From Tumebacillus_A lipolyticus (GTDB taxonomy: Bacteria > Bacillota > Bacilli > Tumebacillales > Tumebacillaceae), in NCBI RefSeq assembly GCF_042682745.1, contig NZ_JBHUIO010000005.1, positions 682,001 through 746,000 on the forward strand: 64,000 bases of DNA, in the 5' to 3' direction. Below the pieces are notes generated by a model, which did no database searches, was not told where the DNA came from, and was given only the letters and a program-made list of their open reading frames with translations. The translations under genes were made by a program, and so were the position numbers. Every line of letters begins with the position of its first letter. Within the stretch, counting starts at the first letter, position 1. Below, in pieces: positions 34,915-43,300 of this stretch.

Positions 34915-35183
34915 TCTTCATCATTCTCCTTCCACCTTTGTACTTTTGACCGAACTTTTCGCCAAGCCCGTTATTCGTGTAGATTCGGCATGCCGGCATC
35001 TTTTCCTTTTATATTCATAGTTCAATTATATATATAAATATTTATATTTTTTTAAACGTTGTTGTTGTTTCTGTCGGTTGTTATGATCAATTGTGCAAGG
35101 GGGTCTGGCAGAACTGAAATATGGGGAATTCAGTAAGATCCTGTCACCACTTGCATCAAGGAGTAGATCACTACTTCTGGCAG

Positions 35184-35323
35184 TGACCTCCTTTCTTTGT
35201 GTCAACTCGACTTTATCTTCAAGGCAAACTGCATGAATCTTTCGCCGAGCTCGATGCGGAAGCCTTGACCGATACGGTCGACGACACACACAAGGTAGCG
35301 AAACTGCTACCTTGTTTTTTTGT
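35184..35323 (+). ncRNA. Structured leader of spo0E-like gene with terminator hairpin
   Basis: The 5' region of the Spo0E gene contains GTGTC (about 35199) that can pair with GACAC (about 35283), a conserved internal GATGCGGAAGCC, and then a strong hairpin AAGGTAGC-GAAACT-GCTACCTT (35292-35313) with a T7 tract. The same order of elements, with base changes that keep pairing, precedes the second Spo0E gene at 60221-60352 on the minus strand. This suggests attenuation or a ligand-binding RNA. I could not match it to a known riboswitch class. Confidence 0.5.
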
Positions 35324-35352
35324 TCGAAGAACAATCGGGATGGGGTGGGATT

Positions 35353-35529
35353 GTGAAAGATGCTGTTGCTTTGGAAACAACCATTAACCGCTTGAGGAGT
35401 GAGATGATTCGAAACTATGAGAAGACTGGCGATCTTCGTAACTATAATGTGATCGCCCTTAGTCAAGAGTTGGATATATACCTTTTGAAGTTTCAGAAAC
35501 TTAGCGATCAGAAGAGACAATCCCGATGA
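35353..35529 (+). CDS. Spo0E-type aspartyl-phosphate phosphatase
   Basis: 58 residues from GTG 35353, behind GGGGTGGG. The helical-hairpin family pattern is clear: LETTINRLRSEMIRNYEKTGDL, then VIALSQELDIYLLKF with the signature SQELD. Family members dephosphorylate Spo0A~P and thereby delay sporulation. It stands alone behind a leader with a terminator hairpin, so expression is probably controlled after initiation. A second member, with SQKLD, lies at 60042-60203. Confidence 0.85.
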   Translation: MKDAVALETTINRLRSEMIRNYEKTGDLRNYNVIALSQELDIYLLKFQKLSDQKRQSR

Positions 35530-35665
35530 GTCGGGCGTTTCGTTAGAAAGTACAACCTGATCCTTGAAGTTCTTTGTATTACCAGTATCATTTAGTGTAG
35601 AGCAATGTTCGCACATTTTTCATCCCCAACTATAGATTCAGAAAGGTTGACAGAGTGTTCTTCCG

Positions 35666-35712
35666 CAACAAAAAAACCCCCTCGTGGAGATTCACTCGCC
35701 ATAAGGGGATTT
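35666..35712 (-). terminator. Terminator of regulator-propeptide operon
   Basis: On the minus strand AATCCCCT pairs with AGGGGGT across a loop containing GGCGAGTGAATCTCC, followed by TTTTTTT. It lies just after the small propeptide gene. Confidence 0.75.
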
Positions 35713-35725
35713 CGCATATTACAAC

Positions 35726-35884
35726 TCATCCCAAATTGGGAAAATACCCGACACCATGTGGACCAGGGTCAGAAAAACTTGCTGTATGTCTCGTATTATG
35801 AGGCTGTAGGTCTGAATCTATGAAATTTACCCCAAAGGAAAACAGTAACAAGAGAACAAAGCCCGTCAGTAACCACTTTCTCAT
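35726..35884 (-). CDS. RRNPP signalling propeptide
   Basis: 52 residues from ATG 35884, about six bases after GGAGGG. A signal peptide (MRKWLLTGFVLLLLFSFGVNF) is followed by a polar spacer and the tail ASFSDPGPHGVGYFPNLG. The gene begins 16 bases after the HTH-TPR regulator stop, the usual layout for PlcR-PapR, NprR-NprX or Rap-Phr pairs. The other HTH-TPR regulator of this subfamily (56938-58272) is also followed by a short exported peptide that shares DPGP. The active pheromone is therefore probably a C-terminal fragment around SDPGPHG; exact ends are unknown. Confidence 0.75.
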   Translation of the reverse strand: MRKWLLTGFVLLLLFSFGVNFIDSDLQPHNTRHTASFSDPGPHGVGYFPNLG

Positions 35885-35900
35885 TCATTTCCCTCCTAAC

Positions 35901-37235
35901 CTATTTGGGAGTGACGAACAGCACAGCAGGATTCCGAAGTAAACGGTTCCTCTTTTCAGAAAACTCTAGAGCTTGCGCAAGGTTTCCCTGTGCTTTATAT
36001 GCGATGACTGCTGCTTCCAAAGAGTCCGCCGATTCCTTCTCCAATCCCATTTTACCAAAAATCTCAGAAGAAATAACAGAATACTCAATCGACATTGCAT
36101 ATTCTTTAATGTCTATGAGGTAATTTGAAAATACTCGATAGACATATGCATATTTGGCTTCACCTTCTGCCTCATCCCTCGTGAACAGATCCAATGCACT
36201 TGAAATATATTGTTTTGCCTGTTCGAAGTCATCGACATGTTGATACAATACACACACTTGCGCATATAAGTATGCCTGATTCCGTTTGTCTTTGATACGC
36301 TCATATTCGTTAGCTGCTTCGATTAAATTCGGGATCGCTTCCTCCGGTGACTGCTGACTTTGAACAAAGAAAGCGTAGTGGTGCTTTGCTTCCAAAACCC
36401 ACTCCACGATCTCCAGCGTCTCATATAAAACAAGAGCCTTTTTAAAATACTCTCCAGCGTTTACATACTGCTCTTGGTTCTTATATACGATCCCTAGAAC
36501 GAAATATGCATCGGCCAACTTTTTCGGATCAGTAGCTTTTTCATACACTTTGATTGCATGTTCAAGATAGGTCCGAGCTTCATTGTCTAAACGCAACCAC
36601 CTGCATGAGTTCCCCAGATTGTATGAAATGTTGCCACATAAAATATCCGGTTCAGGGAACCGAAGGCTGTTTTGATAGGCTCTTGTGTAGTAATTATAGG
36701 CGTTGACGAGATTTCTAGCTCTTTGCCAAGCAATGCCGAGCTTATTAAAAACGGTTGCAAGAACTTTCGGGTCTGTTTCCCGATCAGCTTCAAGTTCCTG
36801 GTGGAGATTTGAAAGAAGAGCGATTGCTCTTTCCATCTCGGACACACCTATATGACAATCACTAAAGCAGATTATCAAGTCTATTTTCTGGTACTTGTGT
36901 AAACTACGAGTTCCTACTTCGTCTAGGATCTGAATGGCAGACTGAAACTCCCGGCGATGAATCAAACCTTTCACGTAGTCAAGAAGAACATCCGTCTCAA
37001 TACTTTTTCGAGAAGCAATTCTATTCAGCAACTCGCCAAACGAAGTGTCCAACTTTTCGCAAAGACCTTGAAGAATTGCATTCGAGGGCATGCTTGGGTA
37101 GTTACCGTTCTCGATTTGGCTAAGAGCAGATTCAGAGCATACACCAACGGCCAACTCTCTTTGGGAAAGTCCCTTTTCCTTTCTCAAAAAACGAATCCTA
37201 TTTCCAATCTCACCGAGGTTCATATTCGTTTCCAT
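35901..37235 (-). CDS. RRNPP-type HTH-TPR regulator
   Basis: 444 residues from ATG 37235 behind CAGGAGGT. Residues ~7-65 are a Cro/C1-type helix-turn-helix (GNRIRFLRKEKGLSQRELAVG ... SALSQIENGNYPSMPS). The rest is about nine TPR repeats (for example LADAYFVLGIVYKNQEQYVNAGEYFKKAL). This is the architecture of PlcR/NprR-like sensors that bind a re-imported pheromone. It is a paralogue of the 56938-58272 protein of equal length; both have PSMPS after the HTH. Its propeptide gene follows directly. Targets may include nearby secreted-protease or NRPS genes, which is inference. Confidence 0.85.
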   Translation of the reverse strand: METNMNLGEIGNRIRFLRKEKGLSQRELAVGVCSESALSQIENGNYPSMPSNAILQGLCEKLDTSFGELLNRIASRKSIETDVLLDYVKGLIHRREFQSAIQILDEVGTRSLHKYQKIDLIICFSDCHIGVSEMERAIALLSNLHQELEADRETDPKVLATVFNKLGIAWQRARNLVNAYNYYTRAYQNSLRFPEPDILCGNISYNLGNSCRWLRLDNEARTYLEHAIKVYEKATDPKKLADAYFVLGIVYKNQEQYVNAGEYFKKALVLYETLEIVEWVLEAKHHYAFFVQSQQSPEEAIPNLIEAANEYERIKDKRNQAYLYAQVCVLYQHVDDFEQAKQYISSALDLFTRDEAEGEAKYAYVYRVFSNYLIDIKEYAMSIEYSVISSEIFGKMGLEKESADSLEAAVIAYKAQGNLAQALEFSEKRNRLLRNPAVLFVTPK

Positions 37236-37267
37236 ACAATACCTCCTGGAAAATGTTATACATGGAT

Positions 37268-37276
37268 ATTATAACA
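37268..37276 (-). promoter_or_regulatory. Extended -10 promoter of RRNPP regulator gene
   Basis: Minus-strand TGTTATAAT (extended -10) 33 bases upstream of the start codon. The paralogous regulator has the identical TGTTATAAT at a similar distance (56895-56903), with similar AT-rich sequence upstream, so the promoters were probably duplicated with the genes. Confidence 0.55.
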
Positions 37277-37545
37277 AAATAATATGAAATTACATATTAA
37301 AAGTAAAATAAGATTTCCTCTGTGACTCGTCCTCATTCGTCCTGCAAAAATCCATTCAGTACAATTACCCAAACCCTTGTGAAGCGTTGACTCCTCTAAA
37401 GGACATCTCGCTAGTGTCATCGGAACTTGCATCATCATGTATCATAGAAACGTTCCGTGTGCATGAATGCAAAATGATTAAAGATCATGCTGCACTTCGT
37501 GTAACCGAGTTGCCCCCTCACGTTTACCTCTCCCCCTTCTGATAC

Positions 37546-37586
37546 CAAAAGGGCTGTGTGCCATGATCATCTCATGGCACACAGCC
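37546..37586 (-). terminator. Terminator hairpin, repeated family copy 1
   Basis: GGCTGTGTGCCATGA (37552-37566) pairs perfectly with TCATGGCACACAGCC (37572-37586); on the minus strand CTTTT follows. The copy at 45317-45356 differs by compensating changes (CCGTGA/TCACGG). It lies downstream of the broken gene at 37672-38144. Confidence 0.8.
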
Positions 37587-37619
37587 TCAGGAAAAAGCCA
37601 TATTTCTAGGAACAACTCT

Positions 37620-37644
37620 TGTAGAGTGACAAAAAAGTTCTTTC
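37620..37644 (+). repeat. Tn7-type terminal box, left side of NRPS-2 segment
   Basis: Starts TGTAGAGTGACAAAAAAG and continues to 37644. Bases 37621-37644 recur exactly in inverse orientation at 45382-45405. The GACAAAAAAGTTCTTTC core resembles the boxes at 45411-45554 and the known Tn7 TnsB site (GACAATAAAGTCT). Only one box is visible on this side. Confidence 0.55.
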
Positions 37645-37671
37645 ATTTGATCCTATAAAAAGTGCCGATCC

Positions 37672-38144
37672 TCACCGGTGGGCTCTTTGTAACGCTTCCT
37701 CCAACATATCAAATGCCAACCGTTTCGCACGTTCAAATGTCAATCTCTTGTCCCCTTTATACTCCCACTTGAATGTTCGTAGGAAAATAACGCCATAGCC
37801 GCCGTTTCCGAATTTGCTTTTCATCATCGTGAAGTGGTAGCCTTTGTATTTCAATGCGAAGTTACCTTTGTTGTTAGAATGCCAGGATTTCTTGAGAAAG
37901 CTCTGGGGACGCATATACCTGTTCTTTAGCTTTGTCTCCCGTTCCATTCGCCGAAAAATATTCGCTTTCCATACTGAGCGCAGTGTTGCCCTACCCTCGT
38001 AGGGTAATCGGGATGCTGCATGATATGAACGTACCGAATGCCATCAGTGGCGAGCACGATCGCAAACACCGCGACCCAAACGGCGATAAAATACCAAGAC
38101 TTGTCGAACGCCTGCTTCCCCAGCTTGTACCAGAACGTAGACAT
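37672..38144 (-). pseudogene. Frameshifted gene for a small conserved protein
   Basis: Two overlapping minus-strand frames, 38144-37926 (72 codons; contains DGIRYVHIMQHPDYPTRVGQHCAQYG) and 37947-37672 (91 codons; contains RETKLKNRYMRPQSFLKK, then KGNFALKYKGYHFTMMKSKFGNGGYGVIF), read as consecutive parts of one basic protein, so a frameshift lies near 37926-37990. The N-terminal segment also looks altered where the relative at 31971-32135 has a CxxC. Function unknown. It is the first gene inside the segment bounded by Tn7-like boxes. Confidence 0.6.
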
Positions 38145-38230
38145 GTCTAAGTGATTCCCCTATACTAAAATCCGTTTTGCAAATACCTGAACACAGTATC
38201 GACATTAACCACTACTTCCACTCCCAGCCC

Positions 38231-38269
38231 AAAGAGCCAACTCCCCCCTGCGGAGAAAGTTGGCTCTTT
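38231..38269. terminator. Terminator of AraC-family gene
   Basis: AAAGAGCCAACT (38231-38242) pairs with AGTTGGCTCTTT (38258-38269), overlapping the stop codon of the regulator gene on the minus strand. Confidence 0.8.
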
Positions 38270-39129
38270 CAAATGTTCGTTTTTTTCAGAATCGGAATCC
38301 AAGCCTCGCAGCGATACGCTTCCGCCTGTGCATCTCCCGGCAAATACACTTCAAGCTCCGGCAAACCTGCGTGCTCAAATTCGGTCGCTGGAAACCACAC
38401 CTTGTAAATTTTGCGCAATCCGCTCTGCATCGCCCCCGGCAGTGGCCCCGCACAAGGGAAGATCGCCCAGGTGGCAGCCGGAATCGTTTGGACGGAGCAT
38501 CCCTGTGCCAAAACCAAAGAAGCGGTGTCTGCTTCCCTAGCGATCATATATGTGAATTCTTCCTCAAAACTCATGGTTAGGCCAAGCAAAGGCGTCTCCG
38601 TGGAGGGCGAGCCCAGCTTGTCAAGCGTGCCGTCCTTCCGGCTTTCCCCCCAAAACCACTGCCGGGTACGGCCATCCTGACCGCAAACGAGCTCTGCCGA
38701 CTTCCCGACGACGGTGAACGCTTCTTTTTCCACAATCTGATAATCCACCTCCGCGTCGCCCAGCGCGTGCGGCTCGAACGAAACGCGGGGAAAGGCTTTG
38801 ATCGACACGCCCGGTTTCCGGGCTGCCGACGGGGAGACACCGTGGAGCTTTCGAAACGCTTTACAGAATGACTCGGGAGTATCATAGCCATATTTAAGCG
38901 CGACATCGACCACTTTCGCCGAGGATACGGCCAACTCTTGGGCGGCTAACGTCAACTTGCGCTTTCGCACATATTCACCCAGCGTGATCCCCGACCACAT
39001 ATGAAACATCCGCTGAAAATGAAAGGGCGACGAATACATCGCCTTCGCAATGGTCTCCACAGGAAGCGATGCTTCCAGATTGCTTTCGATAAACTCCAGC
39101 GCTTCCTCTAACCGTTTCTGCCAATCCAA
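38269..39129 (-). CDS. AraC family regulator with GyrI-like ligand domain
   Basis: 286 residues from TTG 39129, six bases after GAGGTGA. Two helix-turn-helix units fill residues ~8-105 (AKAMYSSPFHFQRMFHMWSGITLGEYVRKRKL and VVDVALKYGYDTPESFCKAFRKLHGVSPS). Residues ~125-283 form a GyrI-like/AraC effector-binding domain (VEKEAFTVVGKSAEL, ending LEVYLPGDAQAEAYRCEAWIPILKK), as in the Rob/BmrR group that binds small amphiphiles. Divergent from the SGNH lipoprotein gene; the short region between them may hold its operator. Confidence 0.88.
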   Translation of the reverse strand: MDWQKRLEEALEFIESNLEASLPVETIAKAMYSSPFHFQRMFHMWSGITLGEYVRKRKLTLAAQELAVSSAKVVDVALKYGYDTPESFCKAFRKLHGVSPSAARKPGVSIKAFPRVSFEPHALGDAEVDYQIVEKEAFTVVGKSAELVCGQDGRTRQWFWGESRKDGTLDKLGSPSTETPLLGLTMSFEEEFTYMIAREADTASLVLAQGCSVQTIPAATWAIFPCAGPLPGAMQSGLRKIYKVWFPATEFEHAGLPELEVYLPGDAQAEAYRCEAWIPILKKTNI

Positions 39130-39239
39130 GCCGCATCACCTCACTCCCATTTTACAACAAAGCATGAAAAGACAGGATCGTTTCCCTCCCCGTTGTTACA
39201 CTGTGATCACATAAGAATCACACACGAGAGGTGATGGAA

Positions 39240-40286
39240 ATGAGAAAATGGCTGTACTCAGTCGGAATCATCTGCATGGTTGCCGCACTCCTTACCGGGT
39301 GTCAAACCGCTTCCTCGCCTGCCGCAGAGGAGAAAAAGCTGATCGCACCGACCAGCCCCGAGTGGCTCTATACGCATGGCCCTTGGAAGAAAGTCAACGA
39401 GCCTGAATGGGGCGACGTGATGAAGGGTTGGATGAACAGCACCGACCGACCGCAGTTCGGCAGACGCGCCGCCATCGAAACGGACAGTCCCTTCGCCATC
39501 CTCAGACAGCGCGCCATCGGAGGTACCGTCACCATCTTTGTCGACGGCAAGCTGGCGATCGAACAATTGATGAGCGCAAAGACGAAGGAAATCCCGATCT
39601 ACAGCGGCAGCGCCGGTTGGCACAAAATTGAAGTTGTCTTCTCCGACCACAGTGAGATCGACGGGCTCTACATCAGCCCGGACGCCAAAGTCAGACAGCC
39701 GGAGCACAACCAAAAGAAGCTGGTCGTCATCGGCCACAGCTACATCGACGGTACCGGCTCCAGCAATCGGGGATTGACCTCGATCACACCGGTCTTGGGC
39801 GACATCCTCGGCGTGGAAAGCATCAACCAGGGCATCGGCCGAACGGATGTCGACGTGCCCGTCCCGGCCAGCGCCAAAAACAGCGGATTAGACCGGGTAC
39901 AGACAGATATCATCCAGCTCAAGCCCGACTATGTGCTTTCCGTCTACGGTTTTAACGCTCGCGGGATGATTCCCGAACAATTCCAGGCAGATTACGTCAC
40001 GTTTTTGAAAACGATCCAAGATGCCCTGCCCGCGACTTCTGTTTTCGCCAGCGGAATGATCTCCGTGCCGTCCTTGTCCGAAGAATCGGAGCTCACCTAC
40101 AATACCGCGATCAAAAACGCCTGTGCTAGCGTCTCGAATTGCACATTCATCGATCTGGCAGGCAAATGGAACGAGGGCAATTACAGTCAATATCTCTCGA
40201 ATGACGGCGTTCACCCGAATGACAAGGGCTACCGGTTCTTGGCAGAAGAATATGCGAATGTGATGTCCGGGGTGATCAAAAAGTAA
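39240..40286 (+). CDS. SGNH/GDSL-family hydrolase lipoprotein
   Basis: 348 residues from ATG 39240 (GAGAGGTGA upstream). Lipobox AALLTGC places the mature protein on the outer membrane face. A beta-rich N-terminal domain (FVDGKLAIEQLM..) precedes an SGNH core: VVIGHSYIDGTGSSN carries the Ser, INQGIGRTDVD the Gly block, YGFNARG replaces the usual GxND (the Asn is present), and DGVHPNDKGYRFLAEEY the Asp/His dyad. Such enzymes are esterases or acetylxylan/peptidoglycan deacetylases. Here it lies beside an NRPS gene, but a role in that pathway is unproven. Confidence 0.82.
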   Translation: MRKWLYSVGIICMVAALLTGCQTASSPAAEEKKLIAPTSPEWLYTHGPWKKVNEPEWGDVMKGWMNSTDRPQFGRRAAIETDSPFAILRQRAIGGTVTIFVDGKLAIEQLMSAKTKEIPIYSGSAGWHKIEVVFSDHSEIDGLYISPDAKVRQPEHNQKKLVVIGHSYIDGTGSSNRGLTSITPVLGDILGVESINQGIGRTDVDVPVPASAKNSGLDRVQTDIIQLKPDYVLSVYGFNARGMIPEQFQADYVTFLKTIQDALPATSVFASGMISVPSLSEESELTYNTAIKNACASVSNCTFIDLAGKWNEGNYSQYLSNDGVHPNDKGYRFLAEEYANVMSGVIKK

Positions 40287-40328
40287 ATATCACATGTCTG
40301 CCCCCCACAACAAACCCGAGCAACAGAA

Positions 40329-40360
40329 AACGGAACCTCGTTCTTGAGGTTCCGTTTTTT
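40329..40360. terminator. Bidirectional terminator between SGNH and NRPS-2 genes
   Basis: AACGGAACCTC-GTTCTT-GAGGTTCCGTT followed by TTTT on plus and preceded by AAAA, serving both convergent genes. Confidence 0.88.
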
Positions 40361-40382
40361 GTGCGATCAAACATGCAACCAA

Positions 40383-43300
40383 CTAGAAGAGATCATCGAG
40401 ATCGAGCTCCTCCGACTCGAACAATTGGATTTGCGACAAGCGCAGATGCGGGTCAGCCACCATTTGGCTCAACACATGCTGCAACTGTTGCAAGAACTGT
40501 TCCACCGTCTCCGGCCGGAAGCGCAGCGGATGATACTGCGTGCTGAAGGTCAACACCCCATCGCGCTCGATCATCTCCATATGCAGATCGAACTGCACGG
40601 TCAGGTCATCGCCCAAGCCGGCAAACAGATCCTGTTGATCTGCCAGCAGTTTCTCCAGCGGATACACGCGCACATGGACACCCTCGTCCAGTTCCCAGAA
40701 CCCGCTGTGTGCATTCTGCCCGACGAAGACCACCGAGTACGGCGTGACATTGCTGCCGCGCAGGGCTCGCAGCTCATTGAGCACATAATCAAACGGATAA
40801 TCCTGATTCGCATAAGCGCCCAGCGCCGACTTCGTCACGCGTTCCAACGCCTGCGCAAAACTCGGATTGTCGGTCAGGTCGGTACGCATCACCACCGGGT
40901 TGACCAACAGACCCATCAGCCCGTCGAGATCAGGATGCGTGCGCGCCGACAATGGGACGCAGAGCGTAATGTCCGTCGCGCCGGACACCTTTGCCATCCA
41001 CATCTTCAACCCGGTCATCACCGTCATATACAGCGTGTTGCCCTGTGCGCGCGACAGTTCCTTCAGACGATCGGTCAACGCCGCATCGAGCTGCAGCTGC
41101 ACGTATCTGCTGGATTCATGTTCAGCAGGCGGTGTCGCGTAATCATACGGCAGCGGCGGTGCTGCGACGTCGCCTGCGAGTTGCTGCAGCCAGTACGCTT
41201 TTTGCACATCGAGCTCACCGGAAGCCAAGCGGTTGTTCTGCCAGGCGGCGTACTCGACATATTGCAGCGCCGGCGGCAGTTGCGGCAGATCCGCCCCTTT
41301 CGCCAACGCCTCATAATACGTGCGCAAGTCCTTCATGAACACGCCGGCGGTCCACCCGTCATAGGCGATCTGATAGACGCTCAGCACCATCATGTGCTGC
41401 TGTTCCGTGAGCGCGAACAGGTTCATGCGGAACAGCGGCCCCGTGCTCAGGTCATACGGAGTCAGCGTATCCGCAGCTGCAAACTCTGCCAGGGCCGCCC
41501 ACTGCTCCTGTTCGCTGCGTCCGGTCAGATCGTGGAACTGGCAAGGGATCGCCATGTCGTCCTGCACGATCTGATAAGGGATGCCGACACGCTCTTCGTA
41601 AGTCGTGCGCATCACGCTATGCCGCGCCACCACCGCGGCAAACGCAGCGGCGAACGATTGGCGGCAAAGCGGCCCTTCGATCAGGTACGGCAGTGTAAAG
41701 CCATACCCATGTTTCGCGTCATATTGATACTGGAACCACAACCGCTGCTGGGCGTTGGACAGCTCATACGCCGCTTGCCGCGGCAGACGCGGGATGCCCT
41801 GCTCGTTGCGGCTTCCCGCGCAGCTCTGCTCCTGCTCGACACGCCGGGCAAGCCCGCCGATGGTCGGCTCTTCGAAGAAAACACGCAAGGGCAGCCGCGT
41901 TTGAAACTCGCGATTTATCCGCGAGATGATCCGCGTCGCATGGAGCGAATGTCCGCCGAGATGAAAGAAACTGTCGGCCAAACCGACCCTGTCCACGCCC
42001 AAGATCTCCTGCCAGACCACGGCGATCTGCTGCTCCACAGCTGTGGACGGCTCGATAAAGTCGGTTTGCAAGTCCGGACGGTCATCGCCCGGGTCTGGCA
42101 ATTGCTTGCGATCGATCTTGCCGCTGATCGTCGTCGGCATGTGCTCCAGAAGGAAGAAGCGCCATGGCACCATGTAGTCGGGCAAACGCTCAGCCAGATA
42201 GGCACGCAGCGCTTCGGAGGTCGTCTGCTCGCCGTCGCGCAGCACGTAATAAGCGGCGAGACGATAACCGTCCGGACGCTTGAACGCGACCACAGTACAG
42301 ATCTGCAGCGACGGATGGGTCGCCAGCACCGCTTCAATCTCGGCCAGTTCCACCCGCTGTCCCCGCACCTTGACCTGATCATCGCGGCGTCCGAGGAACA
42401 TGATGCAGCCGTCCTTGCGCAAATAACCGCGATCCCCGGTCTTATACATCCGCTCCCCCGGGAAAAACGGGTCGGGCAGAAAGGCTTCCCGCGTGCGCTC
42501 CGGATCGTTCAGATAATCGCGCGCCAATCCGATGCCGGCCAGATAGAGATCCCCGGCCACACCGACCGGCACCGGCTGCAGATGCTCGTCCAGCACATAG
42601 CAGCGGTTGTTGTCGATTGGCCGTCCCACCGAGACGATCTCCGCCTCGAATGCATCGGCCTCCGTACAGGTATGAATCGTCGAGTCGATCGACACCTCGG
42701 TCGCGCCCCACGTGTTGTGCAGGCTGCAGCCGACCCGCTCTTGGAAATTTCGCACCAGGTCCGAACGCAGCGCTTCGCCGCTCGACCCGACATGCCGCAG
42801 GCACTTCAACTGCTCGCGGTCCTCCTGCGTCACCGCATCGACGAACAGCGCCAGCATGCTCGGCACAAACGTAAGAAAAGCGGCTTGGTAGCGAATCGCC
42901 GCATCGAGAATCGCCCGCGGGTCTTTGTGCAGTCCCGGCTCCAGCAGCGCGATGCGCGCCCCCACCATCAGCGGCCAAAAAAACTCGCACGCCGCATCGT
43001 CAAACGTCAGCGTGGTCTTCTGCAGCACCGTCTCCTGCGCCTCCAGCTGATAGGCGCGCTGCATCCAGATCATGCGGTTCACCCAGCCCTGATGTGTGCT
43101 CGACACCCCTTTGGGCTTGCCGGTTGAACCGGATGTGTAGTAAATCGACACCAAATGCTCAGGCGTCACCGCCACGACCTGCGCCGTCGTGGGTTGCTCC
43201 GCGAGCAGATGCGCATCGCGGTCCATCAGCACATATGAGACGACCCCTTCCGGCAATCTCGCAAGCAGGCTGCTGTGCGCGACACAGACGGGAGCTTGCG

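Noticed and set aside
35184..35323. c-di-GMP-I riboswitch before spo0E
   Set aside because: GGCAAAC occurs, but the GCAAAGCC core and the second conserved stem are absent, and GGCAAAC is not shared by the second copy.
35026..35616. 196-codon minus-strand ORF across the Spo0E region
   Set aside because: The opposite strand has a recognisable Spo0E gene with SQELD and a good start; the long frame has low-complexity ends and no start site.
40344..43127. 927-codon plus-strand ORF opposite NRPS-2
   Set aside because: It is antisense to a clearly coding NRPS; its His/Arg/Gln-rich composition is typical of the complement of GC-rich genes, and it has no domains.
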